From JAHJKV01 sp963678135 (lineage in GTDB: Bacteria; Desulfobacterota; Desulfovibrionia; Desulfovibrionales; Desulfovibrionaceae): DNA of 64,000 nt. The DNA is taken from positions 372,001 through 436,000 of the forward strand of contig OY782667.1 of the NCBI GenBank assembly GCA_963678135.1, in the 5' to 3' direction. A program made the translations under genes and the position numbers. Below the pieces are notes generated by a model that saw nothing but the letters and a program-made list of their open reading frames with translations, was not told the DNA's origin and searched no databases. Positions within the stretch are counted from its first letter, which is position 1; every line of letters begins with the position of its first letter. Below, one piece after another: positions 1 to 8,373 of this stretch.

Positions 1-216
1 AAAAATTCCGGAAAGAATTTCTATCTTATCTGTTTCACTGCGGGTAGTAGAAGCTGTTCCCTGCCCCGGCTTTCTTTTGTCTAGTTCAAGTTGTAATATT
101 TCTTCGCTGATCTCAATCAGGGGAGGACAGCCATCCACAATACCGCCTAGCGCAGTTCCGTGAGATTCGCCAAAGGTGCTGACTGTAAATATTTTGCCAA
201 ATGTATTACCGCTCAT
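1..216 (-). CDS. aroC: Chorismate synthase, N-terminal 72 codons (cut by window edge)
   Basis: Chorismate synthase converts 5-enolpyruvylshikimate-3-phosphate to chorismate with reduced FMN, the last common step of aromatic amino-acid synthesis. The reverse strand from 216 opens with ATG and reads without a stop to the window edge. The translation begins MSGNTFGKIF and carries TFGESHG at residues 14-20, which is the N-terminal chorismate synthase signature, followed by GGIVDGCPP. The rest of the gene lies outside the window to the left. It sits 29 nt downstream of the shikimate kinase gene on the same strand, so the two shikimate-pathway genes probably form one operon. Seen: start, signature and open frame. 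Known: family signature. Confidence 0.93.
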   Translation of the reverse strand, partial: MSGNTFGKIFTVSTFGESHGTALGGIVDGCPPLIEISEEILQLELDKRKPGQGTASTTRSETDKIEILSGIF

Positions 217-245
217 TGCCTCTATCCTTATTTTGTAGCCAGTTG

Positions 246-764
246 TTATGTTTTCAAATCTACTCTCGCTACTATTTTTTGTACTAAAATTTCCAAATGC
301 TTATCACAGTCAAGTACATAGTCTGCACAAGAGAGGTATAACGGTTCACGCTCTTTAAGCACAGTTGCCAGTTCCTCTGCAAGAGGCAGCTCGCTTAAAG
401 CTGGACGCTGTGACTCTAAGGGATTATCAGCAAGCCGTGCTGCCAAAAGTCCCACCTTTGCCCGCAAATAGACGACAAAACCTTGCGAAAGAAGCTTTCT
501 ATTCTCTGGCAAGAGCACTATCCCTCCGCCACAAGAAACAATTTGTGGCGGATAAGTACAAATCTCAGCCAATATCTGGCTCTCCAAAAAACGAAACTTT
601 GCCCATCCATTTTTTGCTACATACTCAGCAATGCTTTGACCGCAACGCTGTTCCAGCATAAAATCCGTATCGACCCACTGAAAAGCAAGGGAGCTAGCCA
701 AGGCTTTGCCCACGCTGGTTTTGCCACTGGCTCTGGCTCCTATAAGAAAAAGATGCTCACGCAT
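246..764 (-). CDS. aroK: Shikimate kinase
   Basis: ATP-dependent phosphorylation of shikimate at the 3-hydroxyl, in the cytoplasm. About 172 residues, the usual family length. The Walker A P-loop GARASGKT is at residues 9-16, an Asp of the shikimate-binding DTD motif at about 34, SCGGGIVL in the middle is the Walker B/GGG substrate loop, and RPALSEL later is the lid Arg region. I chose the ATG at 764 because the frame further upstream opens only with TTG at 782 and the extra six residues have no place in the family. It is transcribed toward aroC. Subtype aroK versus aroL cannot be settled from this sequence alone. Confidence 0.92.
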   Translation of the reverse strand: MREHLFLIGARASGKTSVGKALASSLAFQWVDTDFMLEQRCGQSIAEYVAKNGWAKFRFLESQILAEICTYPPQIVSCGGGIVLLPENRKLLSQGFVVYLRAKVGLLAARLADNPLESQRPALSELPLAEELATVLKEREPLYLSCADYVLDCDKHLEILVQKIVARVDLKT

Positions 765-895
765 TGGTGCAGTATAATGCAAAAAAAATACAGAGACAAA
801 TCAATAACAAGCAAAATGCCTTTTGCATTCCATCAAGGCTTCAGGTACAACCTCTCCGCTTTACTTGTGCAGATAAATATTTTTTGAGGTACATT

Positions 896-1903
896 ATGAA
901 AACAGCTATTTTCGGGTTTGCAGGCAGCGGAAAAAGCGAAGTCTTTAAGGCTTTGGCCGGAGCAGGAAATACAAGCAATCGAGCTATGGTCAAAGTACCG
1001 GAACCACGTCTACAGCCACTGGTCGAACTTTTTAATGCTCAAAAAGTTACCTATTCTGAGATAGAGTACCTCGACATTCCAGGCGGAGGCGGTAAAGGTG
1101 ACGGCTTAGGAGAACGTATCCTTTCTGAAGTACGCGGATATGACTGCATTTTAGCCGTACTAGACGCTTTTTCTGGCCTCAATGATCCACAGGCTCAATA
1201 TGAAGCCATTGAAACAGACCTACTTATTTCTGATCTGGCTGTTATTGAAAAAAAATTAGAGAAAATGGCTCTTGAAAAGAAAAAGAACCATCCTGCCTAT
1301 GATCCCAAAGTTGAAGCCCTTTTGCAGCAAGCACAAAAATTATTAGAAGAAGGCTCTCCTCTACGCCTTGGGGGCGACCTTGCACATGCTCAAGAATTGC
1401 GCGGTTTCTCTTTTCTTTCAGCAAAACCCATACTTTATATTTGGAATACAGACGAATCCAGCTTTGCAGAATATGAGATCCCAAAAGATGCAGATGGGGT
1501 GGCTCATATTGCCTTTGCTGCCAAGCTGGAGAGTGAACTTGCTGAAATTGAAAACCCAGATGAAAAAACTATGTTTTTGGAAGATATGGGCATTGCCGAA
1601 GTCGCCTTAAACCGTGTTATAGCCAAAACCTATAGTCTTTTAGGCTTATGTTCTTTTCTTACCGCTGGAGAAAAAGAAGTGCGTGCCTGGCCTGTGCGTA
1701 TAGGATCCAAAGCTCCACAAGCAGCCGGGGTTATTCATTCTGATTTTGAAAAAGGATTTATTCGGGCTGAAGTCATTGCTTGGAAAGATTTTCTTGAGTG
1801 CGGAGATTTCAAAACTGCCAAAGATAGAGGGCTAGCTAGGCTTGAAGGCAAAGAATATATAGTTCAAGACGGAGATATTATTGAATTCAGATTCAATGTT
1901 TAG
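896..1903 (+). CDS. YchF-like GTPase/ATPase with TGS-like C-terminus (DUF933 type)
   Basis: A P-loop NTPase of the Obg/YchF group, 335 residues (YchF is usually about 363). The start at 896 has GAGG at 886-889 and begins MKTAIFGFAGSGKSEVF, with the Walker A at residues 7-14. The C-terminal end is nearly canonical YchF: KAPQAAGVIHSDFEKGFIRA and then RLEGKEYIVQDGD, the TGS/DUF933 region. The middle differs from classical YchF: the G3 region reads DIPGGGGKGDG, and the base-recognition motif reads NTDE. The gene is divergent from aroK across a 131-nt gap. Known: YchF binds ribosomes and hydrolyses ATP. Inferred: this is a paralogue with altered switch loops. Its precise role is unknown. Confidence 0.85.
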   Translation: MKTAIFGFAGSGKSEVFKALAGAGNTSNRAMVKVPEPRLQPLVELFNAQKVTYSEIEYLDIPGGGGKGDGLGERILSEVRGYDCILAVLDAFSGLNDPQAQYEAIETDLLISDLAVIEKKLEKMALEKKKNHPAYDPKVEALLQQAQKLLEEGSPLRLGGDLAHAQELRGFSFLSAKPILYIWNTDESSFAEYEIPKDADGVAHIAFAAKLESELAEIENPDEKTMFLEDMGIAEVALNRVIAKTYSLLGLCSFLTAGEKEVRAWPVRIGSKAPQAAGVIHSDFEKGFIRAEVIAWKDFLECGDFKTAKDRGLARLEGKEYIVQDGDIIEFRFNV

Positions 1904-1950
1904 ACTCTACAGCTAGTACTGATAAATTTAAGAAATAGCCACTTGTTTTG

Positions 1951-3255
1951 CTAGTGCATTAAATTTGGCATAAAAGTTACTAAGCTTGGGAAAAGCATCA
2001 AGAGCAGTATGAGCAAACAGTAGGCTGCCAAAAAAAAGAACACTCCTTTGAAAACCTCAGGCATTGAAACATCCTCAGCCATTGAGGCTACAATAAAAAT
2101 ATTTACCCCAACTGGCGGAGTAATGGCTCCAAGGGTCGTCACTACAGTAATGAGCACTCCAAACCATAAAGGATCATAGCCCATAGCTGTGACAACTGGA
2201 AAAAAAATGGGAATAGTAACCAAAAGAAGCGCAAGAGCGTCCATAACCATTCCGCCAACAACATAAATAAGGCAAATAACAACGATAATCAGCATAGGCG
2301 AAACAGGCAATGCTGCCACATAGGAAGCTGCTTCAAAAGGTAAACGGGTAATGGTCAAAAAACGTCCAAAAAGTACTGCCCCAAGCACAATAACCATAAT
2401 CATGCAAGAGATTTTAAGAGAGTCGTTTACTGCCAGCCAAAATTTATGAAAGGTCATTTTTCCAGAAAGAACAGCAATAACAAGGGCAATAGCTGCTCCA
2501 GCAGCCCCTGCTTCAGTCGGGGTAAACCATCCCAAAAATAGTCCTCCCATGACAAAAGCGAATAAGACAAGCATTTCAATAGAGCTAGGCAAGGCTTTTA
2601 ATTTTTCACGAAAGCTTGTTTTGGAACCAGCAGGTCCCCATTCAGGATGTTTTTTACAGAGATACCAAACCGTTGCCATAAAAAGTACAGTCAAAATGAT
2701 TCCCGGCAGCATTCCGCCCATAAATAATTTGGCAATAGACTGGCTGGTCTGCAAACCAATAATAATAAGTACTACCGAGGGAGGGATAACCACTCCAAGG
2801 GTTGCACCAGCAGCTACAGAACCAGCAGAAAGAATAGGATTATACTTAAATTTTTTCATTTCTGGTAAAGCCACTGTAGACATGGTCGCAGCAGTAGCTG
2901 AATTTGAACCGCAAATTGCTGCAAAACCAGCGCAAGCTAAAATAGTAGTCATGGCAATGCCGCCCCGTATTGCTCCCATCCACGCATACGCTGTTTTATA
3001 AAGACGCTCGTTGACACCTGAATAAAAACAAATCTGCCCCATAAGAATGAAAAGCGGAATTACAGTTAAACCATATTTGGAAAATACTGACCAAAGTTCA
3101 GTACCCAGCATCCCTGTAGCTGCATCCCAGTTCAGCACATAAACAAATCCGCCAAAGCCAATAACGGCCATAGCAAAGCCAACAGGAATACGAAAAAAGA
3201 AAATAAGCACAAGGAGCAAGAGCGTGCCCACAAGTCCAACAAAAATAGGTTCCAT
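1951..3255 (-). CDS. dctM: TRAP transporter large permease (DctM)
   Basis: The 12-helix ion-coupled membrane subunit of a tripartite ATP-independent periplasmic transporter, 434 residues, normal length. Hydrophobic segments run along the whole chain. Family features visible are FFRIPVGFAMA near the N-terminus, the ACAGFAAICGSNSATAATM segment (residues ~106-124) and PPSVVLIIIG, plus GAITPPVGVNIFIVA near the C-terminus. It is the last gene of a dctP-dctQ-dctM operon; its start lies 2 nt past the dctQ stop. Substrate probably an organic acid (inference from family), with Na+ as likely coupling ion. No terminator is obvious in the 47 nt before ychF, which converges on it. Confidence 0.93.
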   Translation of the reverse strand: MEPIFVGLVGTLLLLVLIFFFRIPVGFAMAVIGFGGFVYVLNWDAATGMLGTELWSVFSKYGLTVIPLFILMGQICFYSGVNERLYKTAYAWMGAIRGGIAMTTILACAGFAAICGSNSATAATMSTVALPEMKKFKYNPILSAGSVAAGATLGVVIPPSVVLIIIGLQTSQSIAKLFMGGMLPGIILTVLFMATVWYLCKKHPEWGPAGSKTSFREKLKALPSSIEMLVLFAFVMGGLFLGWFTPTEAGAAGAAIALVIAVLSGKMTFHKFWLAVNDSLKISCMIMVIVLGAVLFGRFLTITRLPFEAASYVAALPVSPMLIIVVICLIYVVGGMVMDALALLLVTIPIFFPVVTAMGYDPLWFGVLITVVTTLGAITPPVGVNIFIVASMAEDVSMPEVFKGVFFFLAAYCLLILLLMLFPSLVTFMPNLMH

Positions 3256-3257
3256 TA

Positions 3258-3743
3258 CTATACCTGATCAGCAGTCAAAATTTTAAGTATATCTACAAGC
3301 AAAACAAAAGAAAGTGCAAAACAACCAAGAGCTGCAGCAAAAACAAAAGGGTAATAAATCATGTGCAAAGTTTCAGAAAGTTCACCAGTTTGCACCAAAA
3401 AAAATCCCCATTTTACTGTTTCCAAACCGCAAAAAATAAATAAAAGGCAAGAAATAGCATTGGTTAGTGCATTTGCTATGCGCTGAATAGATATTGGAAA
3501 TTTTCCTAACAAAATTCCAACACAAACATGCGCTCTTTGTCTTTGGGCAAAGGCAAGAGAAAGCGCGGCCACTACTGCCCCCATAAAACCCATGAGTTCA
3601 AAAGTGCCTTGCACAGGAATCCATACAGCACGCAACACCATGTTGGCACAGGCAAGAAACATCATACCCACTAAAAAACAACCCGCGAGCCACTTCAAGG
3701 CTTCGGCTAGAAAAATGCTCACTTTATCCAACAAATCTAACAC
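3258..3743 (-). CDS. dctQ: TRAP transporter small permease (DctQ)
   Basis: The four-helix membrane subunit that pairs with DctM, 161 residues, normal for the family. Hydrophobic helices are visible around residues 15-38, 50-68, 90-110 and 128-155, with the family-typical Arg/Trp-rich link between helices 1 and 2. The frame opens with GTG at 3743; a GGAGG lies about 15 nt upstream, which is long, so an alternative downstream start such as TTG is possible. It sits between dctP and dctM, 51 nt from dctP and 2 nt from dctM. The sequence family is fast evolving and the assignment leans on the operon order as well as the helix pattern. Confidence 0.88.
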   Translation of the reverse strand: MLDLLDKVSIFLAEALKWLAGCFLVGMMFLACANMVLRAVWIPVQGTFELMGFMGAVVAALSLAFAQRQRAHVCVGILLGKFPISIQRIANALTNAISCLLFIFCGLETVKWGFFLVQTGELSETLHMIYYPFVFAAALGCFALSFVLLVDILKILTADQV

Positions 3744-3794
3744 GATGCAACATCCATCCTCCGTTAATAGGGAAAGGACAATTATAATGCGTTT

Positions 3795-4811
3795 TTATTT
3801 TTCAAGAGCGGATTCGTATTTTTCTTTCAAGCGTAACATGTCAGCTAAAACTTGCTCTGCATCAAGACCGGCTTTACTCATTTCAGCTTTCCACACTGCT
3901 ATTAATTCCGAGCTTTTCGCTTTAATTTCCTGCTGCTCAATAGTGCTCAGGTGTATTTCCTCAATCTGATATTTTTTCTTGCCCCAAGCCAAGGCTTTGT
4001 TCGTATAGTCATCAAGATACGCACCCGTCCACTGTGCCTGCTTGGCTCCTAGAGCATCCAATTCTTTTTTTACAGAATCAGGCAAGGCGTCCCAGCGTGC
4101 TTTATTCATAACCACAGCAAAAGGATAGACTGGCAGGTTAGTAATAGTTTCATAGCGGCAAATCTCAGCAAAATTCATATCTTTTAGCACATCAAAGGAA
4201 GAAACAAGCCCCTGAACCACACCTTTTTGCAAGGCTTCTGGAGTTTGGGACATAGGCATTCCCACCCCTTGTGCTCCAAGATTGTTCAAAATTTTCAGGA
4301 TAGAACCAGATGCCCGAAGCTCTAGGCCTTGCATATCTGCTAATTTACGCACAGGGGTTTTGCTCATAATATGCGAAGGAGCTGAAGTGAACATGGTTAA
4401 TACTTTCACTTTGGCAAATTCTTTAGGCTGATATTTAACAAACAAATCCCACATAACACGGCTGGCCACTTCAGTAGAATCAAAAGCCACAGGTAAATTG
4501 AGCACGGACATAACAGGGAAAACACCCGGGTAATAAGCAAGACTCAAGCAGCCTATATCTGCTTGCCCTGTCTGTACTCCACGCATCATATTTTTTGCCC
4601 CAAGCAAAGTCGAACCCGGAAAAGTCTGTATTACAAGCTCTTTGTCAGTACGCTTTTCAACCTCATTTTTCCAATGCTCCATTTGTATACAAGGAAAAGT
4701 CGGTGCAGGTGGAAAATTGGCATAGGTCAGTGTTGTTTTTGCCATGACTGTAGACGCCAAAAATATCATCATACCCAAAGTAATACATACACTCAGCAAT
4801 TGTTTTATCAA
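3795..4811 (-). CDS. dctP: TRAP transporter solute-binding protein (DctP family)
   Basis: Periplasmic binding protein that delivers substrate to DctQM. A signal peptide is seen (MIKQLLSVCITLGMMIFLAS then TVMA-KTTL). The mature part shows the DctP pattern: AKNMMRGVQTGQADIG, LNLPVAF, and GLELRASG with the conserved substrate-carboxylate Arg. I place the start at the TTG at 4811 because AAGGAG sits just upstream at a proper distance and the signal peptide then has its usual Lys-first shape; an in-frame ATG at 4847 would add twelve charged residues before the signal peptide, which is unlikely. First gene of the TRAP operon. Substrate unknown; organic acids are most common for the family. Confidence 0.9.
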   Translation of the reverse strand: MIKQLLSVCITLGMMIFLASTVMAKTTLTYANFPPAPTFPCIQMEHWKNEVEKRTDKELVIQTFPGSTLLGAKNMMRGVQTGQADIGCLSLAYYPGVFPVMSVLNLPVAFDSTEVASRVMWDLFVKYQPKEFAKVKVLTMFTSAPSHIMSKTPVRKLADMQGLELRASGSILKILNNLGAQGVGMPMSQTPEALQKGVVQGLVSSFDVLKDMNFAEICRYETITNLPVYPFAVVMNKARWDALPDSVKKELDALGAKQAQWTGAYLDDYTNKALAWGKKKYQIEEIHLSTIEQQEIKAKSSELIAVWKAEMSKAGLDAEQVLADMLRLKEKYESALEK

Positions 4812-5003
4812 TTTTCTTTCTCCTTCATCTTTCCCTAAAATATTCATTGTAGCTTATGAAAAAAAATGCATACTCAATATTTTGCATATCCGCTAGCCAA
4901 AAAAATAATCAAAAAAATACCCGAAAAACGTATTGTGCTGATAAATTCGTACCTGCTTTTGCTGTTGCAAGACTTGACAAAACAATTCCTTGTGAACAAG
5001 CAT

Positions 5004-5012
5004 TGATATAAT
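5004..5012 (+). promoter_or_regulatory. Extended -10 promoter element before the ferredoxin gene
   Basis: The sequence TGATATAAT is a perfect TATAAT hexamer with the TGn extension, about 48 nt upstream of the ferredoxin start. A TTGACA at 4974-4979 is too far (27 nt) to act with it, so this would be an extended -10 promoter without a good -35. Position would give a start point near 5019. Confidence 0.45.
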
Positions 5013-5059
5013 GCACAATGCTACACAAAAATATATCCATAAATCAGAGAGTATCGCAT

Positions 5060-5266
5060 ATGTCTGAGAATATAAAAAAATTTGAAATAGGATTAAGTTT
5101 GGGTAACTGCCATGCTTGTCAAGGCTGCGTAGAATTAAATCCTGATATTTTTGAATGGGATGAAGAAAACGATCAGCCCAGATTACTCAAAACCTCTGCC
5201 AGCAGGGACGAAATACAGCATCTAATAAACTGCTGCCCCAAGGATTGTATTTATCTTGTAGAATAG
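5060..5266 (+). CDS. Ferredoxin, single [4Fe-4S] type
   Basis: Small soluble electron carrier of 68 residues. Cys17, Cys20 and Cys23 (CHACQGC) and Cys59-Pro60 (CCPKDC) give the CxxCxxC...CP pattern of single-cluster [4Fe-4S] ferredoxins like those of Desulfovibrio; Cys63 could be an extra or disulfide residue. Many acidic residues lie between the two Cys groups (FEWDEENDQP). I chose the ATG at 5060; an upstream in-frame ATG at 5018 would overlap the promoter-like -10. It stands alone, divergent from the TRAP operon and convergent with the complex I operon. Inference: it could be an electron donor to the neighbouring complex I, which lacks NADH-binding subunits. Confidence 0.9.
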   Translation: MSENIKKFEIGLSLGNCHACQGCVELNPDIFEWDEENDQPRLLKTSASRDEIQHLINCCPKDCIYLVE

Positions 5267-5310
5267 AACAAGAGCTCTTTTTGCGTAAAAACAAAGGGCT
5301 TACTCTTACC

Positions 5311-5345
5311 ATAAAAAAAGAGGAACTTTTAGAAAGCTCCTCTTA
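5311..5345 (-). terminator. Rho-independent terminator of the complex I operon
   Basis: The stem AAGAGGAaCTTT pairs with AAAGCTCCTCTT (5318-5344) with a short loop. On the minus strand it is followed by a run of Us (complement of the A-run at 5312-5319), so it terminates the nuo operon 30 nt after the nuoN stop. It may also slow + strand transcripts leaving the ferredoxin gene, although there is no long T run on that side. Confidence 0.8.
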
Positions 5346-5373
5346 ATTTAACTACAGATTTTTATTTTATCTT

Positions 5374-6804
5374 TTAGGGTACCAAATTCTTTCCGGCCAT
5401 AAGCGCCAAATCAAATATTGGCTGGGGGACAACACCCATAATAAACACAATCGCAGCCAAAATCCCGGCACCAGCCACGGAAAATACCGAGGTATCAGGC
5501 AAGGGAGTGTCCTCACTGGCTTCATGCGTATAGGCATGGCGTACCAAGGACAGATAATAGAAAATAGCAATCGCGCTATTGGCAGCCAGAACAATAACCA
5601 GCCAGTTATAGCCGTGATCCCACGCAGCTGTCATCAAGAAAAGTTTGCCCATAAAGCCCATAAGTGGCGGTAAGCCAACAAGGGCAAAAGCTCCTACGCC
5701 AAGAGAAAAAGCCAAGGCAGGTGAACGCTTGTACAAACCATCTAAATCATCAAGCTGTAAGTTGCGTCCGTCCGCAGCTACTCTGCACACGACCCAAAAT
5801 ACGAGCAAGTTCATAAGCACATAAGCTACGCTATAAAAAGCAGCTGCTGAAAGTCCTTGAGCTGTGCCAGAAACTAAGCCCACAGTAATGTACCCTGCAT
5901 GTGCCACAGAGGAAAATCCAAGCAAGCGTTTTATATCGCGCTGAGCCAAAGCTGCAAGGTTCCCAAAAGTCATAGAAAGTGCACCAAGCACAGCAAGGAT
6001 AGTGGTAATTTCCAAACCGGGCTGGAGGAACTGCGCCATGCGAATAAGCACAATAACGGCTCCGACCTTTGGTAGCGTTGCCACATACGTCGCTGTTTCA
6101 TTACTTGCTCCCTGATACACATCTGGACACCAAAAGTGGAAAGGGAATAAAGCAAGTTTATAAAACATTCCGGCAAGGAACATACTGAGGCCAACCACCC
6201 CTAAAGAATTGGCAACAAAAGTCCATTCTTTGGTGGCAAGTTCGGCAATATAAGTAGAATGCTGAGCAGCCATTATATAGGAGAGACCAAACAGAGCAAT
6301 GGCTGTTGCCACCGCACCGAACAGAATATATTTAATACCTGCTTCGGCTGCTCTCTTATCTTCAGCTCGCAAAGGAATAATGGCATAGAGGCTATAGGAA
6401 CTGATTTCAAGGGCAAGATAGATAGTAATCAGTTCCACAGCGGAAGTCAGCATCATCAGTCCCCAAGCTGAAAGAGCAAGAAACATATAGTAGTCTGCTC
6501 GTTTGCCCTCTTCAAGTGAAGGCTGTCTCGTAGCATTGAGGCAACAGATGAAAAAGCCAAAAGAAATAATCACCTTAAGGAACTGAGACATGGCATCCAC
6601 TTTGTACACGCCATAGAACATGAGCTGAGGCTCTGTCCAAAAGGCGGGGACAGTGACAAAGACGCCCAGACCTGCGGCAAAAGGAATCCACTTCTCCACG
6701 GGCGGTTCATAATCCCTACTCAGGCTCCAAATAAACAAAGCCGTAATGAGCAGGAGCATGTACAGCTCCGGAGCGATTGCAACAAGATTCAGATTCACGT
6801 CCAA
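5374..6804 (-). CDS. nuoN: Complex I subunit NuoN
   Basis: Antiporter-like proton-pumping membrane subunit of complex I, 476 residues. Around fourteen hydrophobic segments are visible. The conserved charged helices are recognisable: AVELITIYLALEISSYSLYA holds the pumping Glu and the LALFPFHFWCPDVYQGA segment the Lys/His helix; KRLLGFSSVAHAGYI is the second half Lys helix. Last gene of the operon, 6 nt after nuoM, followed by the terminator at 5311-5345. Confidence 0.95.
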   Translation of the reverse strand: MDVNLNLVAIAPELYMLLLITALFIWSLSRDYEPPVEKWIPFAAGLGVFVTVPAFWTEPQLMFYGVYKVDAMSQFLKVIISFGFFICCLNATRQPSLEEGKRADYYMFLALSAWGLMMLTSAVELITIYLALEISSYSLYAIIPLRAEDKRAAEAGIKYILFGAVATAIALFGLSYIMAAQHSTYIAELATKEWTFVANSLGVVGLSMFLAGMFYKLALFPFHFWCPDVYQGASNETATYVATLPKVGAVIVLIRMAQFLQPGLEITTILAVLGALSMTFGNLAALAQRDIKRLLGFSSVAHAGYITVGLVSGTAQGLSAAAFYSVAYVLMNLLVFWVVCRVAADGRNLQLDDLDGLYKRSPALAFSLGVGAFALVGLPPLMGFMGKLFLMTAAWDHGYNWLVIVLAANSAIAIFYYLSLVRHAYTHEASEDTPLPDTSVFSVAGAGILAAIVFIMGVVPQPIFDLALMAGKNLVP

Positions 6805-6810
6805 AGCTCC

Positions 6811-8346
6811 CTATTTATCCGTTTTCGCGCCGAAAAGTTCGGTCGCAGCGAGTACCAAAGGCTGCTCGGTTTCAACCTGCTCCACTGCGGAACGCCGATG
6901 GAAATCATCCAAAAGCTTATCAATGGAAGGATCAATAGCCCTAAAAAAGAAACCAGGGCCAAGACCGATGTACAGGACAAAAACAGCCGGAACAATCAAC
7001 ATCACATATTCACGCGAATTAAGGTCTTTCCAATTTTTGGCTGTAGAAGGTTTTCCCCAAGCCATTTTCAGGCTCACACGGAACATATATGCAGCAGCAA
7101 CCAATGCACCGGGAACGAGGCAGGCACCAATCCACGGATTGACCTCAAAGGCTCCGAGGAAAACGAGGATTTCACCCACAAAACCGTTGGTTCCGGGAAA
7201 GCCAAAGCTGGCAAGAGCCATCATACCCCAGAAGAACATAAAGCCCGGCAAATATTTTCCAAGCCCCATGTTATCTGAAATTTCACGGCTATGACTGCGT
7301 TCATACACAGCACCGATCATCATAAATAATGCGCCGGTAACAACGCCGTGATTCAACATCTGGAAAAGCGCGCCCTCAACACCATGTACATTGAAAAGAA
7401 AAATACCCAATGTAACAAAACCCATATGCCCTACTGAAGAATAGGCCACGAGCTTTTTAATATCATTTTGACCGAGAGCTACCAAACCACCGTAGATAAT
7501 AGATACCACGGAAATAGCAATCATGAGCGGAGCAAAATAAAGGGAGGCGTCCGGAGTGAGTGGCAAGCAAAAACGCAAAAAGCCATATGTTCCCATTTTC
7601 AAAAGTACCGCAGCCAAAATCACAGAACCAGCTGCTGGTGCCTGAACATGTGCTGCAGGCAACCATGTATGGAAGGGGAACATAGGCACCTTAATAGCAA
7701 AGGCCAAAGCCATAGCAGCAAAACACCAAAGCTGAAAACGGAAAGGGAAATCCATGGTCATCAGCTCTGGAATGCTAAAAGTACCCCCAGTTATACGGAA
7801 AGCGATAATCGCCACCAAAAGCATCACAGAACCAGTCAAGGTATATAGGAAGAACTTGAGTGAGGCGTATCGACGCTGATCACCACCCCAGACCGCGATA
7901 AGCAGGTACATGGGGATAAGCATTGCTTCCCAAAACACATAGAAAAGTACCAAATCCATTGCTGTAAAAACGCCCACGCAAGCCGCAGTCATAAACAGCA
8001 AACAAAAATGGAACTCTTTAACGCGTTTTCCAATGTAGGTCCAAGAACACATGACGCAAAGCGGCAGTACCACCAAAGTCAACAGCACCATAAGATAGCT
8101 GATGCCATCAACAGCGAGGTGGTATTCCAATCCCCACTCTTTAACCCAAGATATACGCTCCACAAACTGAAGCTCGGAGTTGAACTTAAACTGCATCAAA
8201 AGAGGCAGGCCAAGCACAAGCTCAACGAGCGAGGCAGCCATGGTGTACATCCTAGCGGTCGCATCGCCTTTCAGGACAAAAAGTCCAGCGGCGGCCAAGA
8301 GAGGGAAGACAATAAGTGCGGTCAGAACCGGGTAGCCGAAATCCAA
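6811..8346 (-). CDS. nuoM: Complex I subunit NuoM
   Basis: Second canonical antiporter-like subunit, 511 residues. Typical motifs: LVLFYVFWEAMLIPMYLLI with the essential Glu of helix 5, IKVPMFPFHTWLPAAHVQAP with Lys and the HTWLP loop, and KKLVAYSSVGHMGFV. The C-terminal end after the last helices is a soluble tail (residues ~475-511) that is longer and more charged than usual. It lies 27 nt after the large antiporter-like subunit and 6 nt before nuoN. Confidence 0.95.
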   Translation of the reverse strand: MDFGYPVLTALIVFPLLAAAGLFVLKGDATARMYTMAASLVELVLGLPLLMQFKFNSELQFVERISWVKEWGLEYHLAVDGISYLMVLLTLVVLPLCVMCSWTYIGKRVKEFHFCLLFMTAACVGVFTAMDLVLFYVFWEAMLIPMYLLIAVWGGDQRRYASLKFFLYTLTGSVMLLVAIIAFRITGGTFSIPELMTMDFPFRFQLWCFAAMALAFAIKVPMFPFHTWLPAAHVQAPAAGSVILAAVLLKMGTYGFLRFCLPLTPDASLYFAPLMIAISVVSIIYGGLVALGQNDIKKLVAYSSVGHMGFVTLGIFLFNVHGVEGALFQMLNHGVVTGALFMMIGAVYERSHSREISDNMGLGKYLPGFMFFWGMMALASFGFPGTNGFVGEILVFLGAFEVNPWIGACLVPGALVAAAYMFRVSLKMAWGKPSTAKNWKDLNSREYVMLIVPAVFVLYIGLGPGFFFRAIDPSIDKLLDDFHRRSAVEQVETEQPLVLAATELFGAKTDK

Positions 8347-8373
8347 GGTTCGTTCTCCGTTGCTTTTGTCGGC

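Noticed and set aside
4974..5012. TTGACA (4974) and TATAAT (5007) as a -35/-10 pair
   Set aside because: The spacing is 27 nt instead of about 17. Only the extended -10 element was kept.
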